Shown here piece by piece: positions 1 to 6,312 of a DNA stretch of 13,209 nucleotides. Position 1 is the stretch's first letter, and every line of letters starts with the position of its first letter. Under the pieces are notes generated by a model that worked only from the letters and a program-made list of their open reading frames with translations, did not search any database and was not told the origin of the DNA. Location: positions 1-13,209 of the forward strand of contig JAOAIA010000038.1 in the NCBI GenBank assembly GCA_026414955.1, given 5' to 3'. The position numbers and the translations under genes are program-made. The stretch comes from Candidatus Bipolaricaulota bacterium (lineage in GTDB: Bacteria; Bipolaricaulota; Bipolaricaulia; RBG-16-55-9; DRXL01).

Positions 1-239
1 TCCCAATCCAACGGCGAGATCACTTCTGCTAAACAGCGGCTGCAGTACTGCTCTACCGTCGCCTGAATGCGCAGATCCAACAAGACCGTGCGATCACGCT
101 GCACTGCCTGCCCGTACACATAGACATTGCCCTGTAGGACAAACGCTTGCTCGGGATCAACTGGCAACGCCGCATAGACCTCATCAACGGGGAAGACGCG
201 CCCCGGCACCTCGCGTAGCTTCTTTAAGTTCAGCGCCAT
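1..239 (-). CDS. yceD: DUF177/YceD family protein, partial (N-terminal 79 residues; C-terminus beyond window)
   Basis: Reading the minus strand from an ATG at 239-237 gives an open frame that runs off the window at base 1. The 79 visible residues start MALNLKKLREVPGRV and contain YCSRCL with Cys66 and Cys69. This CxRC-type pair after a short beta-rich stretch is the hallmark of the DUF177 family (YceD, large ribosomal RNA subunit accumulation protein). In many bacteria this gene lies just upstream of rpmF (ribosomal protein L32), which would fall outside the window here. YceD is linked to 23S rRNA accumulation, but the biochemical role is not settled. A purine-rich GAGAGGCGGGAGAG stretch just upstream of the ATG can serve as ribosome binding site. 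The gene follows folP in the same direction with an 83-bp gap holding a palindromic repeat. The family call rests on the Cys motif and general pattern only, because the C-terminal half is not visible. Confidence 0.72.
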   Translation of the reverse strand, partial: MALNLKKLREVPGRVFPVDEVYAALPVDPEQAFVLQGNVYVYGQAVQRDRTVLLDLRIQATVEQYCSRCLAEVISPLDW

Positions 240-258
240 GCTCTCCCGCCTCTCTGCT

Positions 259-305
259 GTCACCCTGAGCGAACGCACAGGATTCTTCGCCACGCTCAGA
301 ATGAC
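259..305. repeat. REP-like imperfect palindromic repeat between folP and the YceD-family gene
   Basis: The arms GTCACCCTGAGCG (259-271) and CGCTCAGAATGAC (293-305) are inverted copies matching at 11 of 13 positions, with a 21-base centre. The sequence resembles the dispersed GTCATTCTGAGCG...CGCTCAGAATGAC elements seen between genes in many bacterial genomes. It fills most of the folP/YceD gap. No T-run follows either arm, so it is not an obvious rho-independent terminator, though as RNA it would fold into a hairpin in the intercistronic region. Confidence 0.55.
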
Positions 306-322
306 CCAGCGACGTTTCTGAC

Positions 323-1159
323 TCAATCATAGCGCACGGCGTCTACAATTGCTAGTGCCCGCTTCAGCGCGGCGACGTCGTGTACCCGCACGAGCTGCGC
401 CCCGTTTAAAACAGCAATCACGGTGCTCGCAATCGTCCCTTCCAATCGTTGGTCTACGGGCAGCGGCTCCGACGTTGTGCTCCCCAGCCGCCCGATGAAA
501 GACTTGCGCGACGTCCCGATCAAGATGGGGCAGCCCAGCTCCTTCAGTTCGCCCAAGCGCCGCAGAATCTCGATGTTGTGCGCGACTGTCTTGCCAAAGC
601 CGATCCCCGGATCAATGATAATACGCTCTTTCTCTACACCGCGAGTTTGAGCAAAGGCGATGCGCTCGGCTAAAAACTCTTTAATCTCGCGCATGACGTC
701 CGTATAGACGGGGTTCTGCTGCATCGTCTGGGGGGTCCCTTGCATGTGCATCAGCACGACGGGGACCCGAGCTTGCGCGACGACCCTCACCATCTGGGGA
801 TCGAAGCGCAACGCGCTGATGTCGTTCATCATATTCGCGCCGGCCTCCAGTGCTGCCTCAGCGACAGCAGCTTTGTACGTATCAATAGATATGGGCACCG
901 ATGACTCTTTGCGGATCGCGCGGATGACCGGCACGACCCGACGCAGCTCTTCATCTACAGAGACGGGCTGCGCTCCCGGACGGCTCGACTCTCCCCCGAT
1001 ATCTACGATATCTGCGCCTTCCCTAATGAGCTGGCGCGCCCGCGCCACCGCGCTCTCAAGGCTAAAAAATTTTCCCCCGTCGGAGAACGAATCCGGGGTC
1101 ACGTTCAGAATTCCCATCACCAGGGTACGCCTTCCTAGCCCTGACAGGACATCGGTCAT
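323..1159 (-). CDS. folP: Dihydropteroate synthase (FolP)
   Basis: Cytoplasmic enzyme of folate synthesis that condenses 6-hydroxymethyl-7,8-dihydropterin diphosphate with p-aminobenzoate to give dihydropteroate; it is the target of sulfonamides. The 278 residues match the usual bacterial length and form a single TIM-barrel domain. Visible signatures in order are GILNVTPDSFSDGG (16-29), ADIVDIGGESSRPGA (49-63), SIDTYK (91-96), NDIS (112-115), IIDPGIGFGK (181-190), GTSRKSF (215-221) and RVHD (258-261). These cover the pterin-binding Asp/Asn residues, the diphosphate-binding loop and the terminal Arg-His. All key motifs are present, so the gene should be functional. The ATG at 1159 has AGGGTGATC just upstream and a good promoter (see 1179-1208), which would give a very short leader. 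The gene is divergent from rplI. Confidence 0.97.
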   Translation of the reverse strand: MTDVLSGLGRRTLVMGILNVTPDSFSDGGKFFSLESAVARARQLIREGADIVDIGGESSRPGAQPVSVDEELRRVVPVIRAIRKESSVPISIDTYKAAVAEAALEAGANMMNDISALRFDPQMVRVVAQARVPVVLMHMQGTPQTMQQNPVYTDVMREIKEFLAERIAFAQTRGVEKERIIIDPGIGFGKTVAHNIEILRRLGELKELGCPILIGTSRKSFIGRLGSTTSEPLPVDQRLEGTIASTVIAVLNGAQLVRVHDVAALKRALAIVDAVRYD

Positions 1160-1178
1160 TGGGGATCACCCTGGGTGT

Positions 1179-1208
1179 ACTATAGCATAAAGCGCACTGC
1201 GCACTCAA
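1179..1208 (-). promoter_or_regulatory. Predicted sigma70-type promoter for folP
   Basis: On the minus strand, TTGAGT (1208-1203) and TATAGT (1184-1179) are separated by 18 bases and lie just upstream of the folP ATG at 1159. The match is 4/6 for the -35 and 5/6 for the -10. The predicted transcript would start about 13 bases before the ATG, close to the AGGGTGATC ribosome binding site. Only the sequence match supports it. Confidence 0.5.
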
Positions 1209-1219
1209 GCAGCGCGATA

Positions 1220-1280
1220 TTGCGGATTCTCGGTCTGGTCAGTACAATGGGCGCAATCCCAATTGTACTCACTAGGAGGA
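1220..1280 (+). promoter_or_regulatory. Predicted promoter, inverted repeat and ribosome binding site upstream of rplI
   Basis: TTGCGG (1220-1225) and TACAAT (1243-1248) are spaced by 17 bases and make a plausible -35/-10 pair. The -10 lies inside an inverted repeat, AGTACAATGGG (1241-1251) against CCCAATTGTACT (1258-1269), which pairs with one bulged base. Because the left arm overlaps the -10, this is easier to read as an operator-like site than as a leader hairpin. The strong Shine-Dalgarno AGGAGGA (1274-1280) follows, 7 bases before the rplI ATG. Confidence 0.4.
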
Positions 1281-1287
1281 ATCCCGT

Positions 1288-1746
1288 ATGATCGAAGTCT
1301 TATTGACCCAGAGCGTCGAGAAGTTAGGGGAGCCGGGGGACATCGTCAAGGTCGCCGACGGCTACGCGAGAAATTATCTGTTCCCGCGCAAGCTCGCCGT
1401 GCTTCCCACACCACACGCTATCAATCAGTTTAAGAAAGTGCGCGAGCGCCGCGAGATGGAACTGAAGCAGCGGGAAGAGTGGGCGCGTGTCGCGCGGGAA
1501 AAGCTCGACGGCTTCACCCTGACTTTTCAGCGCAAGGCCCACGACGGCAAGCTCTACAGCTCGGTGCGCAAAGAAGAGATCGCCGAACAGATCTTGGAGA
1601 AGCTCAATATCGAGATCCCCAAAGACAAGATCGCACTCGAGACACCCATCGAAGCCCTGGGCGTCCACGCTGTCAAGATCGCGCTCTATAAAGATATCAC
1701 GGCGAGCATTCGCGTCCACGTTGAGGAGGAGCCATCGGCCGGATAA
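1288..1746 (+). CDS. rplI: 50S ribosomal protein L9
   Basis: Ribosomal protein bL9, which binds 23S rRNA near the L1 stalk and helps keep the reading frame. The 152 residues match the usual length. The N-terminal domain (about 1-50) shows the typical VLLTQSVEKLGEPGDIVKVA and the GYARNYLFPRKLA signature (26-38). A charged helical linker follows (about 48-75, rich in Arg/Glu/Lys), then the C-terminal domain (about 76-149), which includes HDGKLYSSV (84-92). The ATG at 1288 has the strong Shine-Dalgarno AGGAGGA. In many genomes rplI sits with rpsF, ssb and rpsR; here it heads an unrelated plus-strand group instead. The 3' end of the gene carries a GAGGAGGAG run that may serve as ribosome binding site for the next gene. 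Confidence 0.98.
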   Translation: MIEVLLTQSVEKLGEPGDIVKVADGYARNYLFPRKLAVLPTPHAINQFKKVRERREMELKQREEWARVAREKLDGFTLTFQRKAHDGKLYSSVRKEEIAEQILEKLNIEIPKDKIALETPIEALGVHAVKIALYKDITASIRVHVEEEPSAG

Positions 1747-1754
1747 CCCGACTC

Positions 1755-3398
1755 TTGGTCTTTATCGCGCTCGCGCTTGGCGCCGGCGTGCAAGTCACGT
1801 CAGCACAAGCGCCTCAGCTCTTTCTCAACAATCAACCGATCTCATTAAAGCACAGAATCTTGGTGGAGGGCGATCAAGCGCTCGTGCCCTTAGTCGAGCT
1901 GGCGCGGCTGCTCGGCGTTGAAACGACCGTCAGTTACGAGAGCGTGACGCTGCGCTGGGGCAAGGGACAATCTGTGACACTCTCGACCCAAGAGTTAGTC
2001 GCGCGCGGCCCTCTGCTCTATATTGCATTAGCGCAACTGACGCAGATATTGGGAATCAAAACGCTGAAGATCGGCACTGCGTACTATCTTCTCAGCACGC
2101 CGGCGCGCTTAGTGTCGCTGGTCGTCTCGTCGAGCGGGATTTTTTTCACGCTTTCAGCGCGCGTCCCGTTCGAGCTGCACAAACAAAATAATGTAGTCAC
2201 CGTGCGGTTCTTTCACACCGTCAGCGAGCTTAGAGACCCTCCCGTCAAGCTCACGCAAGAGACGCCTGCTATGCTCCGCGCGCACCTTCAGCTCGACCCC
2301 GCCCAAACCGTCCAAGCGACGGCGGTCGAGTCCGAAAATTTTCTCGTCTGGGTGCGCGCGACCTCTCCGACACCTGAGCCGAAAGTCCTCCTGCGCACGG
2401 AATCACAGACGCACCTGAACGAGAGTATCTTTTATATCCGAGCACGGGCGCTTACTTCCGACGGCCCGGTCAGTATACACTATCTCAAAATCCAAGACTG
2501 GAAAGAGCGATACAGACTCACAGTCACGTTGCCGCGCGACGGCATCGGCTCATTAGAACCGTTAGAGAAGATGGCGCTCGGCGCCACCGCGGCGATCAAC
2601 GCGAACTTCTTCGATCCGAGTACACAGTTGCCCATCGGGCTGCTCGTCAAAGATGGCGTCATGCACAGCGCGCCCTACGGACGACGCGGCGCGCTGGCCA
2701 TCTCGCTCTTCAACGATCTGTATTTTCTCGCGCCGACGGTGAAACTCTCGGCGTCCGTGCTGGGGCAGACAGTCACTATTGACGGGCTGAATCGCCCTCC
2801 CACTGCCGACAAGCTCTTTCTCTACACGGATCGCTATGCGCTGCCCATCCGCAGCGAAGCCCCGATCAAAGCCGTGCGGCTCCGGCACGGGTTTGTCGTC
2901 AGCGTCATCGAGAACGGGCTTGTTCTGCCCGACGGCGCATCAACGCTCCTGGTCGCCACGGGAGCTGCTCGAAGTCGTTTAGGCGGACTGCGTCCGGGAG
3001 ATGCCGTAAAGATTTCGTACACGCTCGACCCGGCCCCGCTCTTTCTAAGAGAAGCCGTGAGCGCCGGGCCATTATTGCTTCAAGACGGCCAGATCGTCCT
3101 CGACACACAGACCGAGAAATTCTCAGCAGAGTTCGCCACAGCACAAGCTGCCCGCAGCGTGATCGCCCTGACAGAATCGGGCGATCTGTTGTTTATCGTG
3201 ATTCTCAAAGACGGGCGCAGCGTCGGAGCAGATTTGCGCACGCTCGCGATCTTAGTGCAGGCATTAGGAGCGCACTCCGCGTTGGCGCTCGACGGCGGAT
3301 CTTCCAGTACGTTGCTCTTCCGCCAGGGCGCAACGGTGCAGACTATCGGGGGCCGACGGCCCATCGCTGCCGGATTGGCACTGGTGCCGAAACGGTAA
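1755..3398 (+). CDS. Exported protein with N-terminal stalk-like domain and C-terminal phosphodiester glycosidase (NAGPA/DUF2233) domain
   Basis: The 547-residue frame starts with a hydrophobic stretch ending TSAQA (about 1-19), read as a signal peptide, so the protein should be exported. Residues about 22-115 resemble the copper-amine-oxidase-N stalk domain common on surface and sporulation-type hydrolases, with the LVPLVELARLLG pattern at 43-54. Residues about 235-547 match the phosphodiester glycosidase family (NAGPA, PF09992), with INANFFDP (281-288), SAGPLLLQDG (436-445) and ALDGGSSSTL (511-520). Family members cleave phosphodiester-linked sugars in cell-wall or capsule polymers; the exact substrate here is unknown. 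The start is uncertain. The TTG at 1755 leaves a signal peptide with no basic residue. Opening the frame upstream gives IGRITRLL before it, but only through ATC (1734) or ATA (1743), just after the GAGGAGGAG at the end of rplI. Coupling to rplI is likely; murJ follows. Confidence 0.82.
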   Translation: MVFIALALGAGVQVTSAQAPQLFLNNQPISLKHRILVEGDQALVPLVELARLLGVETTVSYESVTLRWGKGQSVTLSTQELVARGPLLYIALAQLTQILGIKTLKIGTAYYLLSTPARLVSLVVSSSGIFFTLSARVPFELHKQNNVVTVRFFHTVSELRDPPVKLTQETPAMLRAHLQLDPAQTVQATAVESENFLVWVRATSPTPEPKVLLRTESQTHLNESIFYIRARALTSDGPVSIHYLKIQDWKERYRLTVTLPRDGIGSLEPLEKMALGATAAINANFFDPSTQLPIGLLVKDGVMHSAPYGRRGALAISLFNDLYFLAPTVKLSASVLGQTVTIDGLNRPPTADKLFLYTDRYALPIRSEAPIKAVRLRHGFVVSVIENGLVLPDGASTLLVATGAARSRLGGLRPGDAVKISYTLDPAPLFLREAVSAGPLLLQDGQIVLDTQTEKFSAEFATAQAARSVIALTESGDLLFIVILKDGRSVGADLRTLAILVQALGAHSALALDGGSSSTLLFRQGATVQTIGGRRPIAAGLALVPKR

Positions 3399-3399
3399 C

Positions 3400-3445
3400 C
3401 TAACCCCTGACCCCCTCGCGTCGGGGATGGGCCAGGCGAGGGAGA
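3400..3445. repeat. GC-rich degenerate inverted repeat between the glycosidase gene and murJ
   Basis: The 59-base gap contains CCCTCGC (3413-3419) and GCGAGGG (3436-3442) as inverted arms around a 16-base centre, within a run resembling the dispersed CCCCTGACCCC...GGGGAGGG elements found between bacterial genes. The right arm supplies the purine-rich GAGGGAGAGG that probably acts as the murJ ribosome binding site, ending about 9 bases before the ATG at 3458. Only pattern resemblance supports the repeat call. Confidence 0.35.
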
Positions 3446-3457
3446 GGTCTTCAGCCT

Positions 3458-5005
3458 ATGAGCATGGAACTCGTTCAACAAAAAGAAGAGCGCCCCGCGC
3501 GCGATCTTTTGTTTCTCAAGAACGTCGCGGTGATCTCCGGCTCGACGGCGCTCAGCAAGATCTTGGGGCTGGTGCGTGACGTCGTGATCGCTCATCTCTT
3601 TGGCGCGAGCCGCGCCTATGACGCGTATCTCATAGCGTTCATGATCCCGCATCTGTTACGAAGACTTCTAGCCGAGGGCGCGCTCTCCAGCGCGTTCATC
3701 CCCATCTTCACCGAGCGCCTCGCCACAGACCCCACCAGAGCGTCGCGCTTCGCCAACACCGTCTTCACGGGTGCTTTGTTCTTCTTCCCTGGCCTAGTAT
3801 TCGTCGGGATTGCGCTGGCCCCGTTCTATGTGCCCTTCTTCGCCGACGGCTTCTCGCCTGAACAGCTCGACCTGACGATCCGCTTAACTCAGATCACCTT
3901 CCCGTTCATTGCGCTGGTGGGCCTCGCGGCGATTTTTATGGGCGTGCTCAACAGCTACGAGCGATTTTTTGCTCCGGCGTTCGCGCCGGTGCTCTTCAAC
4001 GTCGGGGTGATCTTGTCGGCGTTTGCGCTGCTGAGCTTCTTCGCTGAGCCGATCTACGCTCTAGCCGTGGGGATTCTCATTGGAGGGCTGGGACAACTGC
4101 TCTTCCAAATCCCCTATCTCAAAGATAAATGGCGCTATCGTCCGCAGCTCGAGCTGCGCGACGAGGGCCTGCACAAACTCGTGCAGCTGATGCTCCCCTC
4201 GGTCGTGGGGTTAGCGATCTTCCAGATCAACAGCATTGTGGACAACAAATTAACTTCGCACTTGGCCAATGGAAGCATCTCGGCGTTGCAGTAGGCTATA
4301 AGACTCTTTCAGCTTCCCTTGGGACTGTTCGTCGTCTCCGTGGGCAGCGTGATTCTGCCCCGACTCTCCGCGCACGCCGCTGCAAGAGACACCGAGTCAT
4401 TTGCCCAGACGCTGCGCGAGAGCGCGCAGTTCTCGCTTTTTATACTCTTGCCGGCGACGGCGGGGCTGTTCGCGCTCGCACAGCCCATCATTCAATTGCT
4501 CTTCGAGCACGGCAACTTCTCCCCGGAAGATACGCATCTGACAGGATACGCGCTGATCAATTATCTGCCGGGGCTGGTTGGCTACGCCTTGGCGTATCTC
4601 TTGACAAGAGCATTCTATGCGCTGCAGGACACGCGCACGCCGCTTCTCATTGGGGCAGTCACGGTCGCGCTTAACGTCATTCTCGACTATGCTCTTGTGG
4701 GGCCGATGGGCGTGGGCGGGCTGGCGCTGGCGACATCCCTCGCGGGCATGGCCAATGCGCTGCTCTTGCTCTTCGTGCTGGAGCGACGGCTCTCCCAGAA
4801 CGTTTGGAGAGCCTTCCTGGCGAGCAGCAAGGTCGCCAAGATGCTCAGCGCCTCAGTTCTGATGGGGGTCGCGGTGCACCTTCTGGCCCTGTGGGCCAGC
4901 CCCTTGGGGGAGTTGTTCACTGTTGGGCTGAGCGTCGCCGTGGGAGCGAGCTTCTATATGGGGCTGGCGCGGCTGGGCGGCTTCTTCATCGTGCGCATCA
5001 AATAA
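3458..5005 (+). pseudogene. murJ: Lipid II flippase MurJ interrupted by an in-frame TAG codon
   Basis: MurJ (MVF family, MOP superfamily) flips lipid II across the inner membrane for peptidoglycan synthesis. The N-terminal piece (278 residues) carries ALSKILGLVRD (31-41) and LLRRLLAEGALSSAFIPIF (66-84), both highly typical, followed by many hydrophobic helices. It stops at TAG (4292-4294, codon 279) after NGSISALQ. The same frame continues past the stop as AIRLFQLPLGLFVVSVGS and stays open to TAA at 5003-5005, so no frameshift is involved. With readthrough the product would be 515 residues, the normal MurJ length. Homologues have Tyr in this ALQYAxRL motif, so one base change from TAT/TAC explains the stop. 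A TTG at 4319 could restart translation, but half-proteins of a 14-helix flippase are not expected to work alone. The explanation could be a true nonsense mutation, suppression, or a sequencing/assembly error. Confidence 0.9.
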
Positions 5006-5039
5006 AAATAATCAGGGCTGGAAGGAGAACCCCAGCCCC
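5001..5039 (-). terminator. Predicted rho-independent terminator between convergent murJ and the PorV-like gene
   Basis: GGGCTGG (5015-5021) and CCAGCCC (5032-5038) form a 7-bp stem with a 10-base loop. Read on the minus strand, the stem is followed by TGATTATTTTTATT (5014-5001), the T-rich tail expected for a terminator of the minus-strand cluster ending at 5055. On the plus strand no T-run follows, so termination of murJ transcription here is less certain. Confidence 0.65.
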
Positions 5040-5054
5040 GACTTCCCCGTGCGC

Positions 5055-6302
5055 CTATGGCCAGAACGGATCGTCTTCACAGTCTACCGTCGGGTCATCG
5101 GAAGGGCACGCTAGGGGATCGTCTTCCGGAGGATCATCCGGCGGCGGATCGTCTTCTGGAGGCTGCGGCTCCTCCGGCGGGATAAGCTCTTCTTCAGGCG
5201 GAGCGGGACAGGGCCGCCCAAGCAACGGGCAGAGAAAACTCTGGAACCCGAAGCGATACGCGACTTCCACGCGATGCGTCAGCGGCAGCTCCGTGTGCGT
5301 CAAGAGAGTATAATCAATCTGCAGGCCGCCGCGCAGCCGTGCCCCAAATCCCACGCTCGCCTGCACCAACGCCGGATTCACCAAGACCCCACCGCGAAGA
5401 GCAAGCTGCAGCACGCCAAAGCGCGCCAGCTGAGCGTTGGCGAGCCTGTACTCGCCGCCGACGTGCACCGTGCCGGTGGCTGCAACATCCGCAGCGATCA
5501 CAGCTCCCGGCACTGGGCTGAGCGAAGCGCCAAAACGCAACCCAAGGGGGAAATCTTCGCTGTGCCCGCTGCCGTAGCTCACTCCTATCCCCACGAGATT
5601 CTCGATCACGACGCCGAGGCGCAGTCCCCCTAAGCCCCCGAGATTGTTGAGCTTATAGAAGAGCGCCGGCTCGAGCGCAAAGCCCGTGCCGCTCCCCTCG
5701 GGAAGTGTGCTCACGGTCAAAACCTTGGCGCGCAGCCCAAATGCGAGATTGCGCAAAGCCCCAAAGCCCGCGCCCAACGGCAGATCGGCGAGCGAGATAC
5801 CCCCAGCAACGGTGAACCCAACTTGGGTGAAATCGAAGCTGCCCGTCTGCACGGGGTTATTGTCCTCGTCGCGCCAGGGGATGCCCGAGACGCTCAAGAA
5901 GACCAACCCGACGCCGAGATTGCGCCCGCCAGCCATGATCGAGCCGTAGACAGCTCTGCCAAAACGAGATTCTATCAGCCCGTGCGCGCTGGCGCGCTCT
6001 AAGAACGCTAATCCTGCGGGGTTATAGACCAACGCGTAAGCGTCATCGGCCAGGCCCGTAAAAGCGCCGCCGAGGGCCGCCGGGCGCGCCCCGCGCTCCA
6101 GTTCGTAGAGCGACAGCAGCGTCTGCCCTGACGCTGCCCCAATACTTGCCATCACAACTAACAGAGCTATCAGAAGTGCCGCCGACTGAAGTCGCCAGCT
6201 TAGCAGATAGAGCTTCCGTGGGCTTTGATCTCCTAAGCCGGATGCTGCAGCATCCAGTACCCGAACTGTGAACTTGAAACTTGGAACTCGGAACTGTCTC
6301 AT
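5055..6302 (-). CDS. PorV/PorQ-like outer-membrane beta-barrel protein with acidic proline-rich C-terminal tail (module 2)
   Basis: Predicted outer-membrane barrel of the PorV/PorQ-like (FadL-type) group. The diagnostic segment RGARPAALGGAFTGLADDAY followed by ALVYNPAGLAFL lies just after the signal peptide and closely matches the paralogue at 7595-8542. Alternating Gly/aromatic strands follow, ending VEVAYRFGF. The frame then continues for about 60 residues of PPEE/PPDD-type acidic proline-rich sequence with four Cys, ending DDPFWP; the paralogue lacks this tail. The start is chosen at ATG 6302 because AAGGGGG lies 6 bases upstream. An upstream in-frame start at 6338 would overlap the preceding gene. 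The hydrophobic core (ALLIALLVVMASIGA) begins only about 41 residues in, since residues 14-42 are encoded by a repeat element. The true start could be further in. The gene lies 10 bp after the cohesin-PKD gene, so the two are co-transcribed. A role as receptor, shuttle or anchor for that protein is inference. Confidence 0.8.
   Translation of the reverse strand: MRQFRVPSFKFTVRVLDAAASGLGDQSPRKLYLLSWRLQSAALLIALLVVMASIGAASGQTLLSLYELERGARPAALGGAFTGLADDAYALVYNPAGLAFLERASAHGLIESRFGRAVYGSIMAGGRNLGVGLVFLSVSGIPWRDEDNNPVQTGSFDFTQVGFTVAGGISLADLPLGAGFGALRNLAFGLRAKVLTVSTLPEGSGTGFALEPALFYKLNNLGGLGGLRLGVVIENLVGIGVSYGSGHSEDFPLGLRFGASLSPVPGAVIAADVAATGTVHVGGEYRLANAQLARFGVLQLALRGGVLVNPALVQASVGFGARLRGGLQIDYTLLTHTELPLTHRVEVAYRFGFQSFLCPLLGRPCPAPPEEELIPPEEPQPPEDDPPPDDPPEDDPLACPSDDPTVDCEDDPFWP
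6178..6262 (-). repeat. Composite palindromic repeat, degenerate copy B (inside the PorV-like coding frame)
   Basis: This stretch aligns with copy A (7437-7543) after a deletion of about 20 bases in the middle. It keeps CGACTGAAGTCG (6183-6194), TAGCAGAT, a GTGGGCTT core and the perfect palindrome GGATGCTGCAGCATCC (6240-6255). It lies between the start codon and the signal-peptide core of the 5055-6302 gene and encodes RVLDAAASGLGDQSPRKLYL and the next few residues, which have no counterpart in the paralogous barrel. The likely story is insertion of an intergenic repeat followed by capture into the frame. Confidence 0.75.
6263..6297 (-). repeat. Five-copy 7-bp tandem array at the start of the PorV-like gene
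   Basis: Reading the plus strand gives five consecutive heptamers: GAACTGT, GAACTTG, AAACTTG, GAACTCG, GAACTGT. The array lies directly next to repeat copy B and within the first 13 codons after the ATG at 6302. Because 7 is not a multiple of 3, gain or loss of one unit would shift the reading frame. Confidence 0.6.
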
Positions 6303-6312
6303 CGTAGCCCCC

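Noticed and set aside
744..1190. A 148-codon plus-strand frame opposite folP
   Set aside because: folP has every catalytic motif on the other strand; this frame shows no protein-like features.
4292..5005. Genome-wide reassignment of TAG to an amino acid
   Set aside because: Several other complete genes in the window end at TAG in the expected place, so TAG works as a stop here.
4295..5005. Second half of murJ as an independent gene starting at TTG 4319
   Set aside because: It begins in the middle of a conserved MurJ motif, has no clear ribosome binding site, and is in the same frame as the upstream half; it is part of the interrupted gene.
4804..5313. A plus-strand frame with long Ser/Gly-rich runs
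   Set aside because: It is the reverse reading of the acidic proline-rich tail of the PorV-like gene and overlaps the end of murJ; the low complexity is a by-product.
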